Below, piece by piece: positions 48,090 through 58,475 of a stretch of DNA of 64,000 bases. Location of the stretch: positions 545,514,879 through 545,578,878 of the forward strand of contig OY856413.1 of the NCBI GenBank assembly GCA_963693085.1. The letters run 5' to 3'. The DNA is from Alisma plantago-aquatica. Its lineage: Eukaryota; Streptophyta; Magnoliopsida; Alismatales; Alismataceae. Within the stretch, counting starts at the first letter, position 1, and each line of letters starts with the position of its first letter. A program made the translations under genes and the position numbers. Below the pieces are notes generated by a model, which made no database searches, was not told where the DNA came from, and worked only from the letters and a program-made list of their open reading frames with translations.

Positions 48090-48644
48090 CATCCCAATGG
48101 AGAGGGGATCTACATGGCCTAACATAGAGAGCTTCGTAGGGTGTATATTAATAAAAGACTAATAGCTATTATTGTAAACGAACTCTGCTAATGGAAGGTA
48201 GTAATCCCAAGATCCTCCCCAATACAGAACACATGATCTAAGAAGATCCTCCAAGATTTGAATAGTGTGTTATGACTGACCATCCATTTGAGGATGATAT
48301 GCTATGCTGGAATTCGAGTGTGTACCCAACTCATTTTGTACCTGCTTCCATAGATGTGATGTGAACTTCAGATCCCGATCTAAAACAATAGATACTGCCA
48401 CTCCATGCAGTCATACAATATCCCTTATATATGGCTCAACAAGCTCAAGTACCTTGGTCGTAGTCTGCATAGGTAAGAAATATGCAGAATTGGTCAATCG
48501 CTCTACTATGACCCATATCGCATCATTACCCTTCCTAGTCTTGGATAATCCCACTACAAAATCCATGGTGATATTTTCCCATTTCCATTTGGGGATTAGT
48601 AAATGTTGTAATAGACCGCCTGGATGTTGATGTTCGGCCTTAAT
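48090..48644 (-). pseudogene. Integrase catalytic core of element I, four nonsense codons
   Basis: Read on the minus strand it gives 'WENITMDFVVGLSKTRKGND' (first catalytic Asp), 'SIVLDRDLKFTSHLW' (second Asp), and 'AYHPQMDGQS' followed by TAA and '[12 protein letters not shown]'. The stop lies at the position of the family's catalytic Glu. Other stops replace a Gln just after the zinc domain, an Arg in 'RDIV-x-LHG', and a Gln in the 'NNSY' segment, each a single-base change. Continuity with the preceding 48645-49187 frame is direct. Confidence 0.8.
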
Positions 48645-49187
48645 CTACTGATAAGTGAGACACTTAGAGATAAACTTTGCTATATCATTCTTCATACCTC
48701 TCCACAAATAGTGTCTTTGCAGATCCTTATACATCTTAGTAGATCTAGGATGTATGGAATACTTAGACCCATGTGCCTCTTGCAGAATATGCTTCTTCAT
48801 CTTTGACTTTTCAGGTACCCACATCATGTGCTTATACCTTAGTCCACCATCCATACCAATAGATAGATGTGTATGGGGTTTAGCCAAAAGAGCTGTAATT
48901 TCCTCCAAGCTAGGGTTGTTTTTTTGAGATGTCAAGAGTTTAGAAAGAAGACCATGAATAATTTTGATATTTGCCAAAATAATAGTGCCATAATCAACTT
49001 GAAGTGGCTCAGATGTTGAAGGTTCTAGACTCATTGATTCATAAGCATATATGGATGCATAACTTGACCTCTTTAGAGCGTCAACTACAACATTGGCCTT
49101 GCCTGGATGATAGGAAATAGTAAAATCATAGTCTTTAAGATATTCCAACCATCTTCTTTGTCTAAGGTTGAGGTCCTTTTGAGTCAA
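48645..49187 (-). pseudogene. RNase H C-terminus and integrase zinc domain of element I
   Basis: Open 180-codon section in the same frame as the RT piece upstream. Contains '[20 protein letters not shown]' (RNase H end), a linker, then '[14 protein letters not shown]' and the HHCC zinc region '[17 protein letters not shown]...CLTY'. The last Cys of HHCC is Tyr here, so zinc binding would be impaired. The gap to the RT section (49188-49283) is open apart from one TAA where relatives have Glu. Confidence 0.85.
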
Positions 49188-50276
49188 GAGATATTTGAGA
49201 CTTTTGTGATCAGTGAAAATATCAAAAGTAGCACCATAAAGATAATGTCTCCAAATTTTGAGAGCATAGACAATGGCAGCTAATTACAAATCATGAGTTG
49301 TGTAATTGACCTGATTAAGTTTCAATTGTCTAGAGGCATATGAAACAACTTTACTGTCTTGCATTAGGACACAACCCAAACCCATTTTAGAATCATTAGA
49401 AAATATTACAAAGCCATCATTACTAGAAGATAGGGTTAAGATAGGAGCAAAAGTCAAACATGATTTCAATTCTTGGAAGCTAGATTCACGATCAGAAGTC
49501 CAAATGAATTTGGCATCTTTTCTGGTGAGTTTGGTCATGGGTAGGGGTATTTTACTAAAATTAAGTATGAAATGACGGTAGTAGCCTGTTAGACCAAGGA
49601 AGCTATGAATTTTAGAGGCATTGATAGGGGCTTTCCAATCAAGGACGGCTAAGACTTTGGCGGGGTCAACATAAATTTTCCCACCCAAAATAACATGGCC
49701 AAGGAACATGACTTGGTCAATCCAGATCTCACATTTGGATAATTTAACATACAATTTTTGGGCTCTCAATACATCAAGTACTTTTTGGAGATGCTCACAA
49801 TGTTGATCAACATAGTTTGAATATATAAGAATGTCATCAATGAAGACCACAACAAAGCTATCAAGAAAAGGTTGGAAGATAGTATTCATCAGATTCATAA
49901 ATACTCCAGGAGCATTGGTCAGCCCAAATGGCATCACCACGAATTCATAATGTCCATATCTAGTTCTAAAAGTTGTCTTTGGAATATCACAATCCTTCAC
50001 TCGTAATTGATGATAGCCAGATCTATGGTCAATCTTGGAGAACATAGTGGTAGTACGGAGCTGATCAAATAGGTCATCAATTATTGGGAGAGGATATTTA
50101 TTTTTGATGGTGGCTTGGTTGATCATGTGATAATCAATACACATTTGCATTGACCCATCTTTATTTTTAACAAAAAGGACAAGAGCACCCCAGGATGATG
50201 TACTAGGACAGATGAAACCACTATCAAGAAGTTCTTCTAATGGTTTCTTGAGCTCTACAAGCTCGGTAGGTGCCAT
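49188..50276 (-). pseudogene. Reverse transcriptase and RNase H of element I
   Basis: 330 open codons to a TAA at 49284 and then readable to 49188. RT: fingers '[16 protein letters not shown]', '[16 protein letters not shown]', catalytic FSKID (Asp83), '[12 protein letters not shown]' (115-126), FIDDIL at residues 145-150 (Asp147, Asp148), thumb '[12 protein letters not shown]'. RNase H: the segment at residues 290-301 reads [12 protein letters not shown], where the first catalytic Asp is Asn294. RT active residues are all kept; RNase H is probably dead and the frame ends early. The first Met is '[10 protein letters not shown]', an internal family residue rather than a natural start. Confidence 0.92.
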
Positions 50277-50513
50277 TCGCTAAGGTGCCTTTGAGATTGG
50301 TGTGCTACATGGTGCTAACTCAATTGAGAACTCAATTTCACCCACTGGAGGAAGCCCTAGAATCTCCTCGGGAAATACATCCGGGTAATCTATCACCACA
50401 TCCAAGCTCTCTAAAGGTCTCACCTTAGAATCAGACACAGACACAACTGCAACATAGGCTCTACATCATTTGGATATCAAGGCTTCGGCTTTAAGAGAAT
50501 TGATAATCATATT

Positions 50514-50913
50514 TCAGTTTCTTTCCTTTCTCCCTGGTATTATAAAAGGTTTAGAATTGGGTGCAGAAATAATTACTTTCTTAGCTCGACAATCAAGCAT
50601 GGCATAGTTGGCAAAAAGCCAATCCATCCCCAAAATTAGGTCAAAATCTTCCATATCAAGAAGAATGAAATTAGAATGAAATTGATGACCACCATAAAAA
50701 AGGCAAGATTTCAGTTTTCTGAAGAGAGGTATAAATTTTTCCACTGGGAGTTGTTACATCCAAGATATAACCTAGATCTTTTATCTCTAACTTTATCATG
50801 GAAGCAGGATTTCTAGAAATGAAGGTATGTGTTGATCCTGAATCGAATAGGGCCACAACAAAATTATCTTGGAGACATATCATACCTACATTATGATTTT
50901 TATGTGAGACCAT
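50514..50913 (-). pseudogene. Aspartic protease of element I, frameshifted
   Basis: Two overlapping frames. The upstream one (50913-50671) carries 'VVALFDSGSTHTFIS', an intact D-S-G active site; the downstream one (50744-50514) carries 'DFDLILGMDWLFANYAMLDC', the C-terminal half. A single-base frameshift lies near 50730. The downstream frame is in register with RT, separated from it by three nonsense codons between 50514 and 50277. Confidence 0.88.
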
Positions 50914-51119
50914 GGTTTACATGGAGTTTGCATATATAAGGAAATTATTAACATTATTAACTTCAATCAGATGGTTGTCATTAGCCTTAGCTTCATATGC
51001 ATCAATTGCAAACACTTGGCCCTGATGATGTTCGGGTTGAGCCTGAGCTATAGGAGTAGCTAGTTGGATTGGTGGAGCTCTATGCTGAGGTAATGGGGTA
51101 GGATGGTGCTGAGGTGCCC

Positions 51120-51210
51120 CTTGGACCAGACTTGTGCAATGGAATCACATATGTCTTTTAGTCTTGTAGTAGTAGCACATCAGTTTCTCAAACTTGTATA
51201 TTCCAGCATG
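51120..51210 (-). pseudogene. Degenerate CCHC knuckle of element I gag
   Basis: Minus-strand reading 51178-51138 gives C-Y-Y-Y-K-T-K-R-H-M-stop-F-H-C: CX2CX4HX4C spacing with the second Cys replaced by Tyr and one nonsense codon. Confidence 0.6.
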
Positions 51211-52167
51211 TACTCCTCCACAGTTTCTGTAACGGTTGGGGTCTGAAGATGATCCCTGGTATGATCCACCTCAAACTCGGCCTCCTCTATTTGGTCCTCC
51301 TCGGTATGATTGACCTCTATGGCAATTTCCTCCTCCTCTTCCCATGCCATGGCTATTAGGCTTCTTCCTATCGTTCTCCTTCTCCTTCTCCTTGCCCTTG
51401 GTGATGGATGCATCAGTCAAGCCTTGAAATCCCAAACTTGGTACCTTATTCTTTCCTAGTGTTCATTCTTGGGTAAGGGCATTATTGATGGCAGCTTCAA
51501 AGTTAGTATGGGTGGAGGTGCAAAGGTAGACTTTTATTTCTTTGTTAAGGCCATCAATAAAGTGTTCAATCTTTTCATCTTCATCAAGGTGATGATCATG
51601 ATGCTCTAGGAGTCTAAAGGCCCTAACATAGTCAGCAAACGGATAAGGCTCCTTGGGTGAGGTTATTGAATGGTTTCTTCTTCTCCTTCCTAGAAGATAT
51701 GGGCATGAAACGGTTGGTAAAAATCACCTTAAACTCCTCCCAACTTGTAGGGGCATTTGGGAGTTCTCGTGTATGGTAATAATATTCCCACCACAACTTC
51801 GTGGACCCCTAAGTTGGTAGGTTGAAAAATTGACCTTATTTTCCTCAGCACATTTAAGGGCTCTAAAGGCATTTTCAATAGATAGGATCCATGCATTGGC
51901 TTTATCTAGGACTTCACCTAAGTCTTCTTCATGAAAGGCTTCGGGTTTGAGTTTGAGGAAGTCATTAATGGTAGTTTTAGGATTGGTCCTAGATGAAGAC
52001 ACATTATTATTGGTTTCTTTTAGGGCTAGGGCATGCATGCATTCCAACATCACCTTCTTTTGTTCCTCCCATTCACTAGTAGCCAGGGACTTATTAGGGT
52101 TTGAGTTAGATTCATCACCAGAGTCATCATTAGTTCTCTTTCTCTTGGATCTAGTTTTTGGAGGCAT
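51211..52167 (-). pseudogene. Chromovirus gag of element I
   Basis: Starts at ATG 52167 (MPPKTRSKRKRTNDD, a basic then Asn/Ser-rich start typical of Tekay Gag), open to 51724. The capsid region is present as 'INDFLKLKPEAFHEEDLGEV', 'KANAWILSIENAFRALKC' and 'KVNFSTYQLRGP', where a frameshift occurs. Further frames carry 'IEHFIDGLNKEIKVYLCT' (about 51575) and a Gly/Arg-rich basic segment (51413-51180 region). The leader between PBS and this ATG is about 490 bp. Confidence 0.82.
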
Positions 52168-52658
52168 CTACAAGTTTGTATAAAAGATAGTTTAGAGATT
52201 TATTTGAGGTAGATCATAGTGTAATCAATCAAAGATTTGTCAATCATAAATATATGTTTTCCAATTTTTCATGTCTTTTAGTTGTTCCCATTTCTCCTAA
52301 TCTACCCACATAATAGAGAGAGTATTTCATTGATCATAGTCGTGAGAGAGAAAGTAGATGAGAAACCTAATGTGTATCATTCACTACATAGGTGACTGGG
52401 GTAGTCCTTAATTGAGAAAAGATGAGAAGATAGATTTCTCTAAGCTAAGGGTGCCCACTTTAACAATAGTTGTGTTAGCCAGGAAGATAATTTGTGGTGG
52501 GGACCCTACCACCGTGAAGATGGATCGAGAGTGATTATGCTAGAACCTTCCACAAGTACCCTTCTAGACACCTCGGAAATTTACTTTTAAATGTGGGTTA
52601 CCTCAGGTCTTAGTAAAGTTACTAGTTATTTGATACACCTATATTGACTCATGTGCCA
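52168..52658 (-). other. Leader of element I
   Basis: About 490 bp between PBS and gag on the minus strand; no gene. A locally C-rich stretch occurs at 52560-52510. Confidence 0.6.
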
Positions 52659-52670
52659 TCTCTGATACCA
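52659..52670 (-). other. Primer binding site of element I
   Basis: 'tctctgatacca' on the plus strand, the reverse complement of TGGTATCAGAGA (initiator tRNA-Met), two bases from the LTR start TGTCATGGG at 52673. Confidence 0.9.
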
Positions 52671-52672
52671 GT

Positions 52673-52735
52673 TGTCATGGGTTAACAACCTAACCCCACT
52701 CTACACCTTAGGTGCCAAACTAAGTTGTAAAAAAG
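52673..52735 (-). repeat. Right (5') LTR of element I, first 63 bp
   Basis: Matches 44704-44763 ('gttaacaacctaaccccact', 'ctacacctta'). Ends '...aaaag' where J begins; the left LTR continues 'ggttaaatttgccc' at this point, so that sequence should flank J's far end. Confidence 0.85.
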
Positions 52736-53234
52736 TGTAACAACCCTGCCTCCCTATAACCCCCAAATAAGGGAGACCCAAAGGTCAGAGTCATTATCCC
52801 AATTAATAGGATCAAAGGTTCAACAATTAATCAGTAATAATTATGAAATTCTACTAAACTAAAATCTGGTATAAAATAAAACTTTGCATACCTTTTTCAA
52901 AAACTTGGATATCTACTTCTATCCACATTTGGAGTTTATTCTAACTAATCCTCCTTTGTACTTTAATTCTTATTTAATTCCACATAAGCCACTTTACTGT
53001 TTGTCCTTTTCAATCTTGTACCTAAAATGCTAACAAACAAAATGTCGATCAGCATAAATGAATATGTCGGTATGTGGGGACAACTGAAATTTCACAAATA
53101 TGGCTAACAATCTAAATATCACAACCAAGTTAATTAACAAGCCAAATTACGCTTTCAGTGTGACATTCTCGACTACTTTTGCACTAACCCTGGCATACCC
53201 CCTTTCAAGTTTCTCTTTTGCCAATGATTTAATG

Positions 53235-53374
53235 CCACCTTCTCAATCATGAGCTTGGTTTCTGGGGTCACCTCTCATAGTTACCATCAGTCATTCTATA
53301 AAGACCACCTTCTCAATCCCGAGCTTGGTGTCTGGGGTCAGCACTCATGGTAACCATTGGTCTTCCCTCCTAGG
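53235..53374. repeat. 70-bp tandem duplication in the J LTR
   Basis: Two units each with 'CCACCTTCTCAATC', 'GAGCTTGGT' and 'TCTGGGGTCA'; the same pair occurs in the right LTR at 62368-62507, so it predates the insertion. Confidence 0.85.
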
Positions 53375-53778
53375 CTTGACCTTTGGCATCATCCATTTGG
53401 GTGGCATGGAGGTGCGAGAATACACACTTCTATTATTATTGTGATAATCATAGTGACTTTATGATTTGCAAGTATGAACATCCAAACTAATAATTGCATT
53501 CAATGCAATGAATCATCTGGGAAACTCTTCGGGAAACTAATGTGATTAACCATAATTAACCACATACATGTCAGGCTGATTTGAGATAGAATTAATCCAA
53601 TCAATGCAAGAAATCCAATAGGCAAGCAAGCACACAAAGAGATCCTAAAATATGCATACAATTTCCTATCATTGATCATGCCATCAAGATCTATTAAACC
53701 TAGCCCACTTCCTAGGGTGTCTAGTCCACTTTTAGGGTTTCCATTGAAATTAGGGTTCCTCTTCATTTTTACTCTTTT

Positions 53779-54228
53779 AAACCCTAATTTTATACAATTA
53801 CTCACAAACCCTAATTATCACATATATTCTTCACGAAAGATATTAAGGTTACCTTTTAACAACATATAACCTTAATTTCAGATTAAAGGCACAATTAAAC
53901 ATCAATTAAGTCCATTATGCCTCTTTTACATTAAAAATACCATTTTTATCCTTTTAATTCATGACACGATAATTAGGCCCAATTATCAACTTTCGTTCCT
54001 TCCATATTAACAACTCATAGTTCATTATGGTCTAATTCACATATGAACTCTTTTTATCATTAATTCCACCTTTATCCATTAGAAAACCCTAATTACCATA
54101 TTAGGGGTATTTATCCACAATTAGTGACTTTTATACTCAAAATAACTTAGATCCATCATATCTCAGCTTAATTCATGAATTTGAATAATTAAAGCCATTA
54201 AGAGTCACAATGATTAACATTAGGGTTT
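53779..54228. promoter_or_regulatory. Telo-box-like motifs in the J LTR
   Basis: Exact AAACCCTAA at 53779-53787, 53806-53814 and 54084-54092 and reverse TTAGGGTTT at 54220-54228, with more near-matches around. The word equals the plant telo-box found in promoters of growth and ribosomal genes. In an AT-rich LTR some are expected by chance, but the clustering is noticeable. Confidence 0.4.
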
Positions 54229-55002
54229 CAGGGCCCATTAAAGCTCATTCATGTACATGGAACTCTAACTTAAACCAATTACATGAAAAGTTCATCCTTT
54301 TAGATCTTAATGTGTCTTTTATCATTAATAGGTTAATATCAACTTTAATCATCTCTAAAACCCTTCTTAATACATTAATCATCTCAAACTAGGGTTTCTT
54401 AATCATTAAAGCATTAAAGTTGATAACTTGCACTACTTGTAGAATTGCAAGAGGAATTAGCTTCTAGAACTATTTTTAATGGATTCCTCTCGTTTTTATA
54501 AGAAAAATTCATATTTTATACGCATCCATCTGAGCTACCAATAATAAGATACGATTTTTGCATTATTTCACTTACTTGACCAATGGTAGGTTTCCATGTC
54601 AACCTTTCAATGCAACGCGGCCCGTTTTGGAAATATAACCAATTGACGGTTCTACCCTCGTTTAAGTTGGTTGTTTCTTCAGCACACGGAACGGCAAAAT
54701 GGTCCAATGCCTCCACCTTCTTCTTCAACCCCGTGCAGCCCTAGCGATGCCGGCGACAGCAGATCAAGGGAGCTTCCTCCTCTGCCTCCTTGGACCCTAG
54801 GGGCACCGATGACCATCCCAGTGCTTTCGTCGCCCTCCGCCACACCTGTGGAGGTCTCAATACTTGGCCGAGGTGGCATGGACTGGGCTCGACAGTCTAC
54901 CACTCGCGGCGGTTATATGCAGCCGACCTGTGGTTGATGCATTTGGCTAGGATGAGGGGACGATCACCCAAACATCCCATGATGTTATAGGAGTGGCAAC
55001 CC

Positions 55003-55738
55003 TCCAACGCCACTCCTCCACAACCCATTATTTCTCTAGAAAAGCTTTACTTTTCACAACTAGGGTTTGAATGAATAGAAGAAGATGGGGAATAGAGAGA
55101 GATGCGTGGGATCTCTCTTGAACTCGAACCAGGAGTTCTACCCCTTATATAGGGGAGGGTATCCAAGCCCTAAGATACTTGCCCAAGAACAAACAAAACC
55201 CTTTTCCAATAGGAATCTGATTCCTTCATTAAGAAGCAAGTTTCTCTCTCTCTTAAATATCTTTTGGATATTCGTTATTCTTTGGATATTTATGAATTCA
55301 AAAATTACCTCTTTTATTCTCTTTGTGCTTGCCTTTTAATCCATTGTCACGAATTTATATTTTCTTTTAGTAGAAAATACCTCTTTTTTAACAATGCCAC
55401 CAAATCCGTTAATTATGCATCACATTATCCTCTTGTCTTGTATTATTTGTATTTTCTCTTTCTTTTTCTCCATTGGGGCTCCTTGGACCCCTAGAAGCTC
55501 TAATATTTCAAAATCCTTTTTATTGGATACTCATTATCCTTCTAGATGCATATATATCCATTATTTCTCATTATCTTACTTATTTCTTTATTAAAATATC
55601 TCTTTTTAAGGATTTCTCTTTATCTCTCTTTTTATTTTCCTTATTGGAATTCCTTTTAACATTAGGAACCTTATGGATACAAAAATCCACCAAAGATAAC
55701 TCAATTATACCTCTTTCTACTTTTTCCCCAAATTTATA
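55003..55738. repeat. Duplicated segment A, first copy, within J LTR
   Basis: Nearly the same as 56312-57048 in order and orientation: 'tccaacgccactcctccaca', 'cttttcacaactagggtttga', the TATA palindrome 'ccttatataggggaggg', and 'cctctttctactttttcc'. Differences are scattered point changes and one or two small indels. Confidence 0.9.
55141..55154 (-). promoter_or_regulatory. TATA box of J LTR (copy A1)
   Basis: Reads CCCCTATATAAGGG on the minus strand, followed by a purine/pyrimidine-alternating leader. The second copy is at about 56450-56464. Confidence 0.55.
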
Positions 55739-56311
55739 ATTGTCTAATTCGACTTTACTGATATTCGAGTCACATAAACTGGAATTGAAGGTCCCATAAT
55801 TATCTAGGCACAAAAAGAGGATAATCATAGGATTTTGGTGATTTAATCAAGTGCGAGTATTTTCTAAGTAATTAAACAAGATAAAGACATATTTGATCAT
55901 GATTACTTATGTGAGTGAGATTTATGGTCAACCGATATCATAATCTTGATTATCATATTTTTTTGATCAAAATAGAGTACTTGTTTGTATTTTTCTGACA
56001 CTCCTACTGTTTATAATGAATTTCCAAAGATCAGGACATTTGCTTGGCGTTAATTTGAAATCCAAACTTATAAAAAAGAGATGGAAAAAGGTTGGTTGTT
56101 GGATGCTCAGATCCAACGATTGCATTTTAATCACGAGGTTTCAGTGGAAAACAAGGACGGATGATTTGGATTTACCTGACTGGTCTGTGTGGACTTAGTG
56201 GGTCCCGGTCCCTCCTTGGTAGTTTGCAAAGCAGGTTGCCCTGCTCCAACTCTAGCAAGCTCGATTGACTACTGGGTTGCTTCTTGCACGAAGATGAGGT
56301 CGGGTTCACCT
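55739..56311 (-). repeat. Fragment of element-I-type LTR between the two A copies
   Basis: Aligns with about 45908-46477 of the left LTR of I over its whole length ('cataattatctaggcacaaa', 'tccaaagatcaggacatttg', 'gatgaggtcgggttcacctt'), in the same orientation. It has no LTR ends or target duplication, so it is not an independent insertion. Confidence 0.88.
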
Positions 56312-57048
56312 TCCAACGCCACTCCTCCACAGCCCATTGTTGCTATAGAAAAGCATTACTTTTCACAACTAGGGTTTGAACAAATAGAAGAAGATGGAGA
56401 ATAGAGAGAGATGTGTGGGATCTCTCTTGAACTCAAATCAGGGGTTCTACCCCTTATATAGGGGAGGGTATCCAATCCTAAAGATGCTTGCCCATGAAGA
56501 AACAAAACCCTTTTCCAATAGGAATCTGATTCCTTCATTAAGAAGCAAGTTTCTCTCTCTCTCTTAAATATCTTTTTGATATTATATTTTATTTGGATAT
56601 TTAGGAATTCGAAAATTACCTCTTTTATTTTCTTTGTGCTTGCCTTTTAATCCATTGGCACAAATTTATATTTTCTTTTAGTAGAAAATACCTCCTTTTT
56701 AACAATGCCACCAAATCCATTAATTATGCATCAAATTATCCCCTCATTCTGTATTATTTGTATTTTCTCTTTCTTTTTCTCCATTGGGGATACTTGGACC
56801 CCAAGAAACTCTAATATTTCTAAATGATTTTTAGTGGATACTCATTATCCTTCTAGATGCATCTATATCCATTATTTCTCATTATCTTACTTATTTCGTT
56901 ATTAAAATATCTCTTTTTGAGGATTTCTCTTTATCTCTCTTTTTGTTTTCCTTATTAGGATTATTTTTAACATTAGGAACCTTATGGATACAAAAATACA
57001 CCAAACATAACTCAATTATACCTCTTTCTACTTTTTCCCACATTTTAT
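56312..57048. repeat. Duplicated segment A, second copy, within J LTR
   Basis: Second copy of 55003-55738. It continues uninterrupted into the LTR end (57049-57424), so this copy is probably the original part of the LTR. Confidence 0.9.
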
Positions 57049-57424
57049 CATTTTTTTCAATTTCTTTCTTAATAAAGAAATATTTAATTGATCTTTTCTT
57101 TTCTTGTTGCATTATCTTTGCAACTTTGGACTCCTTGGAGCCCAAGGAACCCAAGAGGCACGAAATCCACTTTTGGATTATATTCTTTTGCCTTCTAGAG
57201 GTTTCTACATCTTACTTTTCTCCATCTCTTATTAATAATGGAGCTTCTTTTGTCTTATCCTTGTTATTGGGCCCAATAGCCAATAAAGCCCACAAAACAA
57301 CCAACAAGGCTATTGTAAATAAAATCTTTTATTCAAAACAAATCATATCATTATTTGTTCAAATATCTTTAATAGGAGAAATTACATTTCTCACCCAAAG
57401 AACCCAAAATTTGGGGTTGTAACA

Positions 57425-57440
57425 TCCTTCACCTCTTATA
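57425..57440 (-). other. Polypurine tract of element J
   Basis: Reverse complement of 'tccttcacctcttata', next to the LTR end TTGTAACA; 'aattttgcccacaaaatt' beyond it is the chromovirus-type pre-PPT segment. Confidence 0.7.
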
Positions 57441-57562
57441 GGAATTTTGCCCACAAAATTCCACCAGGCACACAAACAAACAGGATAAGCCTTTCCTATG
57501 TCCATCATGGGTCCCATGTGGCCTCACCCTTTCCATGGTGCTTCCCAAGAACCTTCATCACC

Positions 57563-57772
57563 TTATATTCTTCCATTTGAGTTCTCTATCACCTTGGTAT
57601 ATCGTACCCTCATAGGCGACTCAAGACATTTCGGCCTCTCATAAAGCTGAATAGGTTCATGGCTCAACACATGGCTTGGGTACCTCACATAGTTCTCTAG
57701 ATCAGACTCATGGAACACATTATACATCATGTTATCCTGAGGGATAAGGCTAAACACAACCATCTCCACCAA
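57563..57772 (-). pseudogene. Integrase C-terminal domain remnant of element J
   Basis: A 69-codon open piece with 'MMYNVFHESDLENYVRYPSH' followed by 'VLSHEPIQLYERPKCLESP', matching the linker between the GPY/F module and chromodomain in Ty3/gypsy integrases and similar to element I's own. Just downstream on the minus strand, in broken frame, 'EAPWKG' recalls the end of a chromodomain. Confidence 0.75.
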
Positions 57773-58369
57773 TCCATCTCAAATGGACCCATATATCGGG
57801 GACTCAGCTTTCTCAACTGTAGCTTAGAGGGGTCAGATTTTCACATCACATACTCTCCCACAGTGAACTGCATGTCAGTCTGCTTTGCATTAGCTCATGA
57901 CTCTTGTCACCTGTGGGCTCTCTTTCAGCCATTGCATGATTAAAGTGACTTCATCTGCACACACTGTGGTCCTTTTCCTGACCTTTGCAAGGTCCCTTCA
58001 CCAACATCATCTTAATGAAGTGGTGACCGACACAACCTCCCTTACAGAGCTTCTTTACATCCCAATACTGGCTATGATGATTATCATCACATCTTACAGA
58101 AGACAAGAACTATATCCATGTATCACCCTAAACAAGCACACATGTTATTATCAGACCCTCTAGCCTTGATTATAATAACCATTAGTTAGGGGTGATAAAC
58201 TATACTAGCATCGAGTTCGTCTAGTTCCACCTCATGGAAGTGAATCTTTAGGTTATAAAGAACTTTTGAACTTGCATCATGGTGTAGTTGAACCATCTCT
58301 CTCTCATATGTAGTTCAACTGGATTCGTCCCTTGACAATATTCTTTCTTTCTCATGTCATCTAGGTAAG
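57773..58369 (-). pseudogene. Decayed middle part of J integrase
   Basis: Lies between the two recognisable integrase pieces. Minus-strand frames keep short fragments only; no catalytic residues can be placed with confidence. Confidence 0.4.
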
Positions 58370-58475
58370 GCGATCTACCATAACCCATATTGCATCTTGA
58401 CCTTCCTTGGTCCAGGGGAGACTTACCACAACATCCATAGTGATGAACTCCCATTCCCTCTCAGGGACTCTTTAT
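58370..58475 (-). pseudogene. Integrase core fragment of element J
   Basis: The minus-strand frame reads 'WEFITMDVVVSLPWTKEGQD' then 'AIWVMVDRL', the first catalytic-Asp region of a gypsy integrase core. No stop within about 34 codons; it is closed by stops on both sides. Confidence 0.75.

Larger units (their letters stand above)
44704..52735 (-). mobile_element. Element I: Tekay/Del-like chromovirus, minus strand, continuing past J
   Basis: Left LTR (3') 44704-47491, PPT 47492-47508, interior 47509-52658, PBS 52659-52670, start of right LTR (5') 52673-52735. The right LTR is cut by J after 63 bp and must continue beyond the window. Order on the minus strand is gag, PR, RT, RNase H, IN, chromodomain. 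Genes are broken by a few frameshifts and single nonsense codons, so it is less decayed than E, consistent with insertion into E's LTR. Confidence 0.88.
52736..57424 (-). repeat. Left (3') LTR of element J with internal duplication
   Basis: 52736-54965 aligns with 61870-64000 throughout (for example 'ccaattaataggatcaaagg', the 70-bp tandem repeats, 'accaattgacggtt'). It is unusually long (4.7 kb) because a 736-bp segment is present twice (55003-55738 and 56312-57048) with a 573-bp piece of I-type LTR between. Without the first copy and this piece the LTR would be about 3.4 kb. Ends TTGTAACA. Confidence 0.8.

Noticed and set aside
54671..54990. Pro/Ser-rich ORFs on both strands, repeated at 63785-64000
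   Set aside because: Repeated because both J LTRs contain the segment; a GC-rich LTR stretch open by chance, with an intervening stop pattern differing between copies.
55740..56311. Independent solo-LTR insertion in J
   Set aside because: The fragment starts and ends in the middle of the I-type LTR, lacks TG/CA ends and target duplication, and is bounded by the duplicated segment A.
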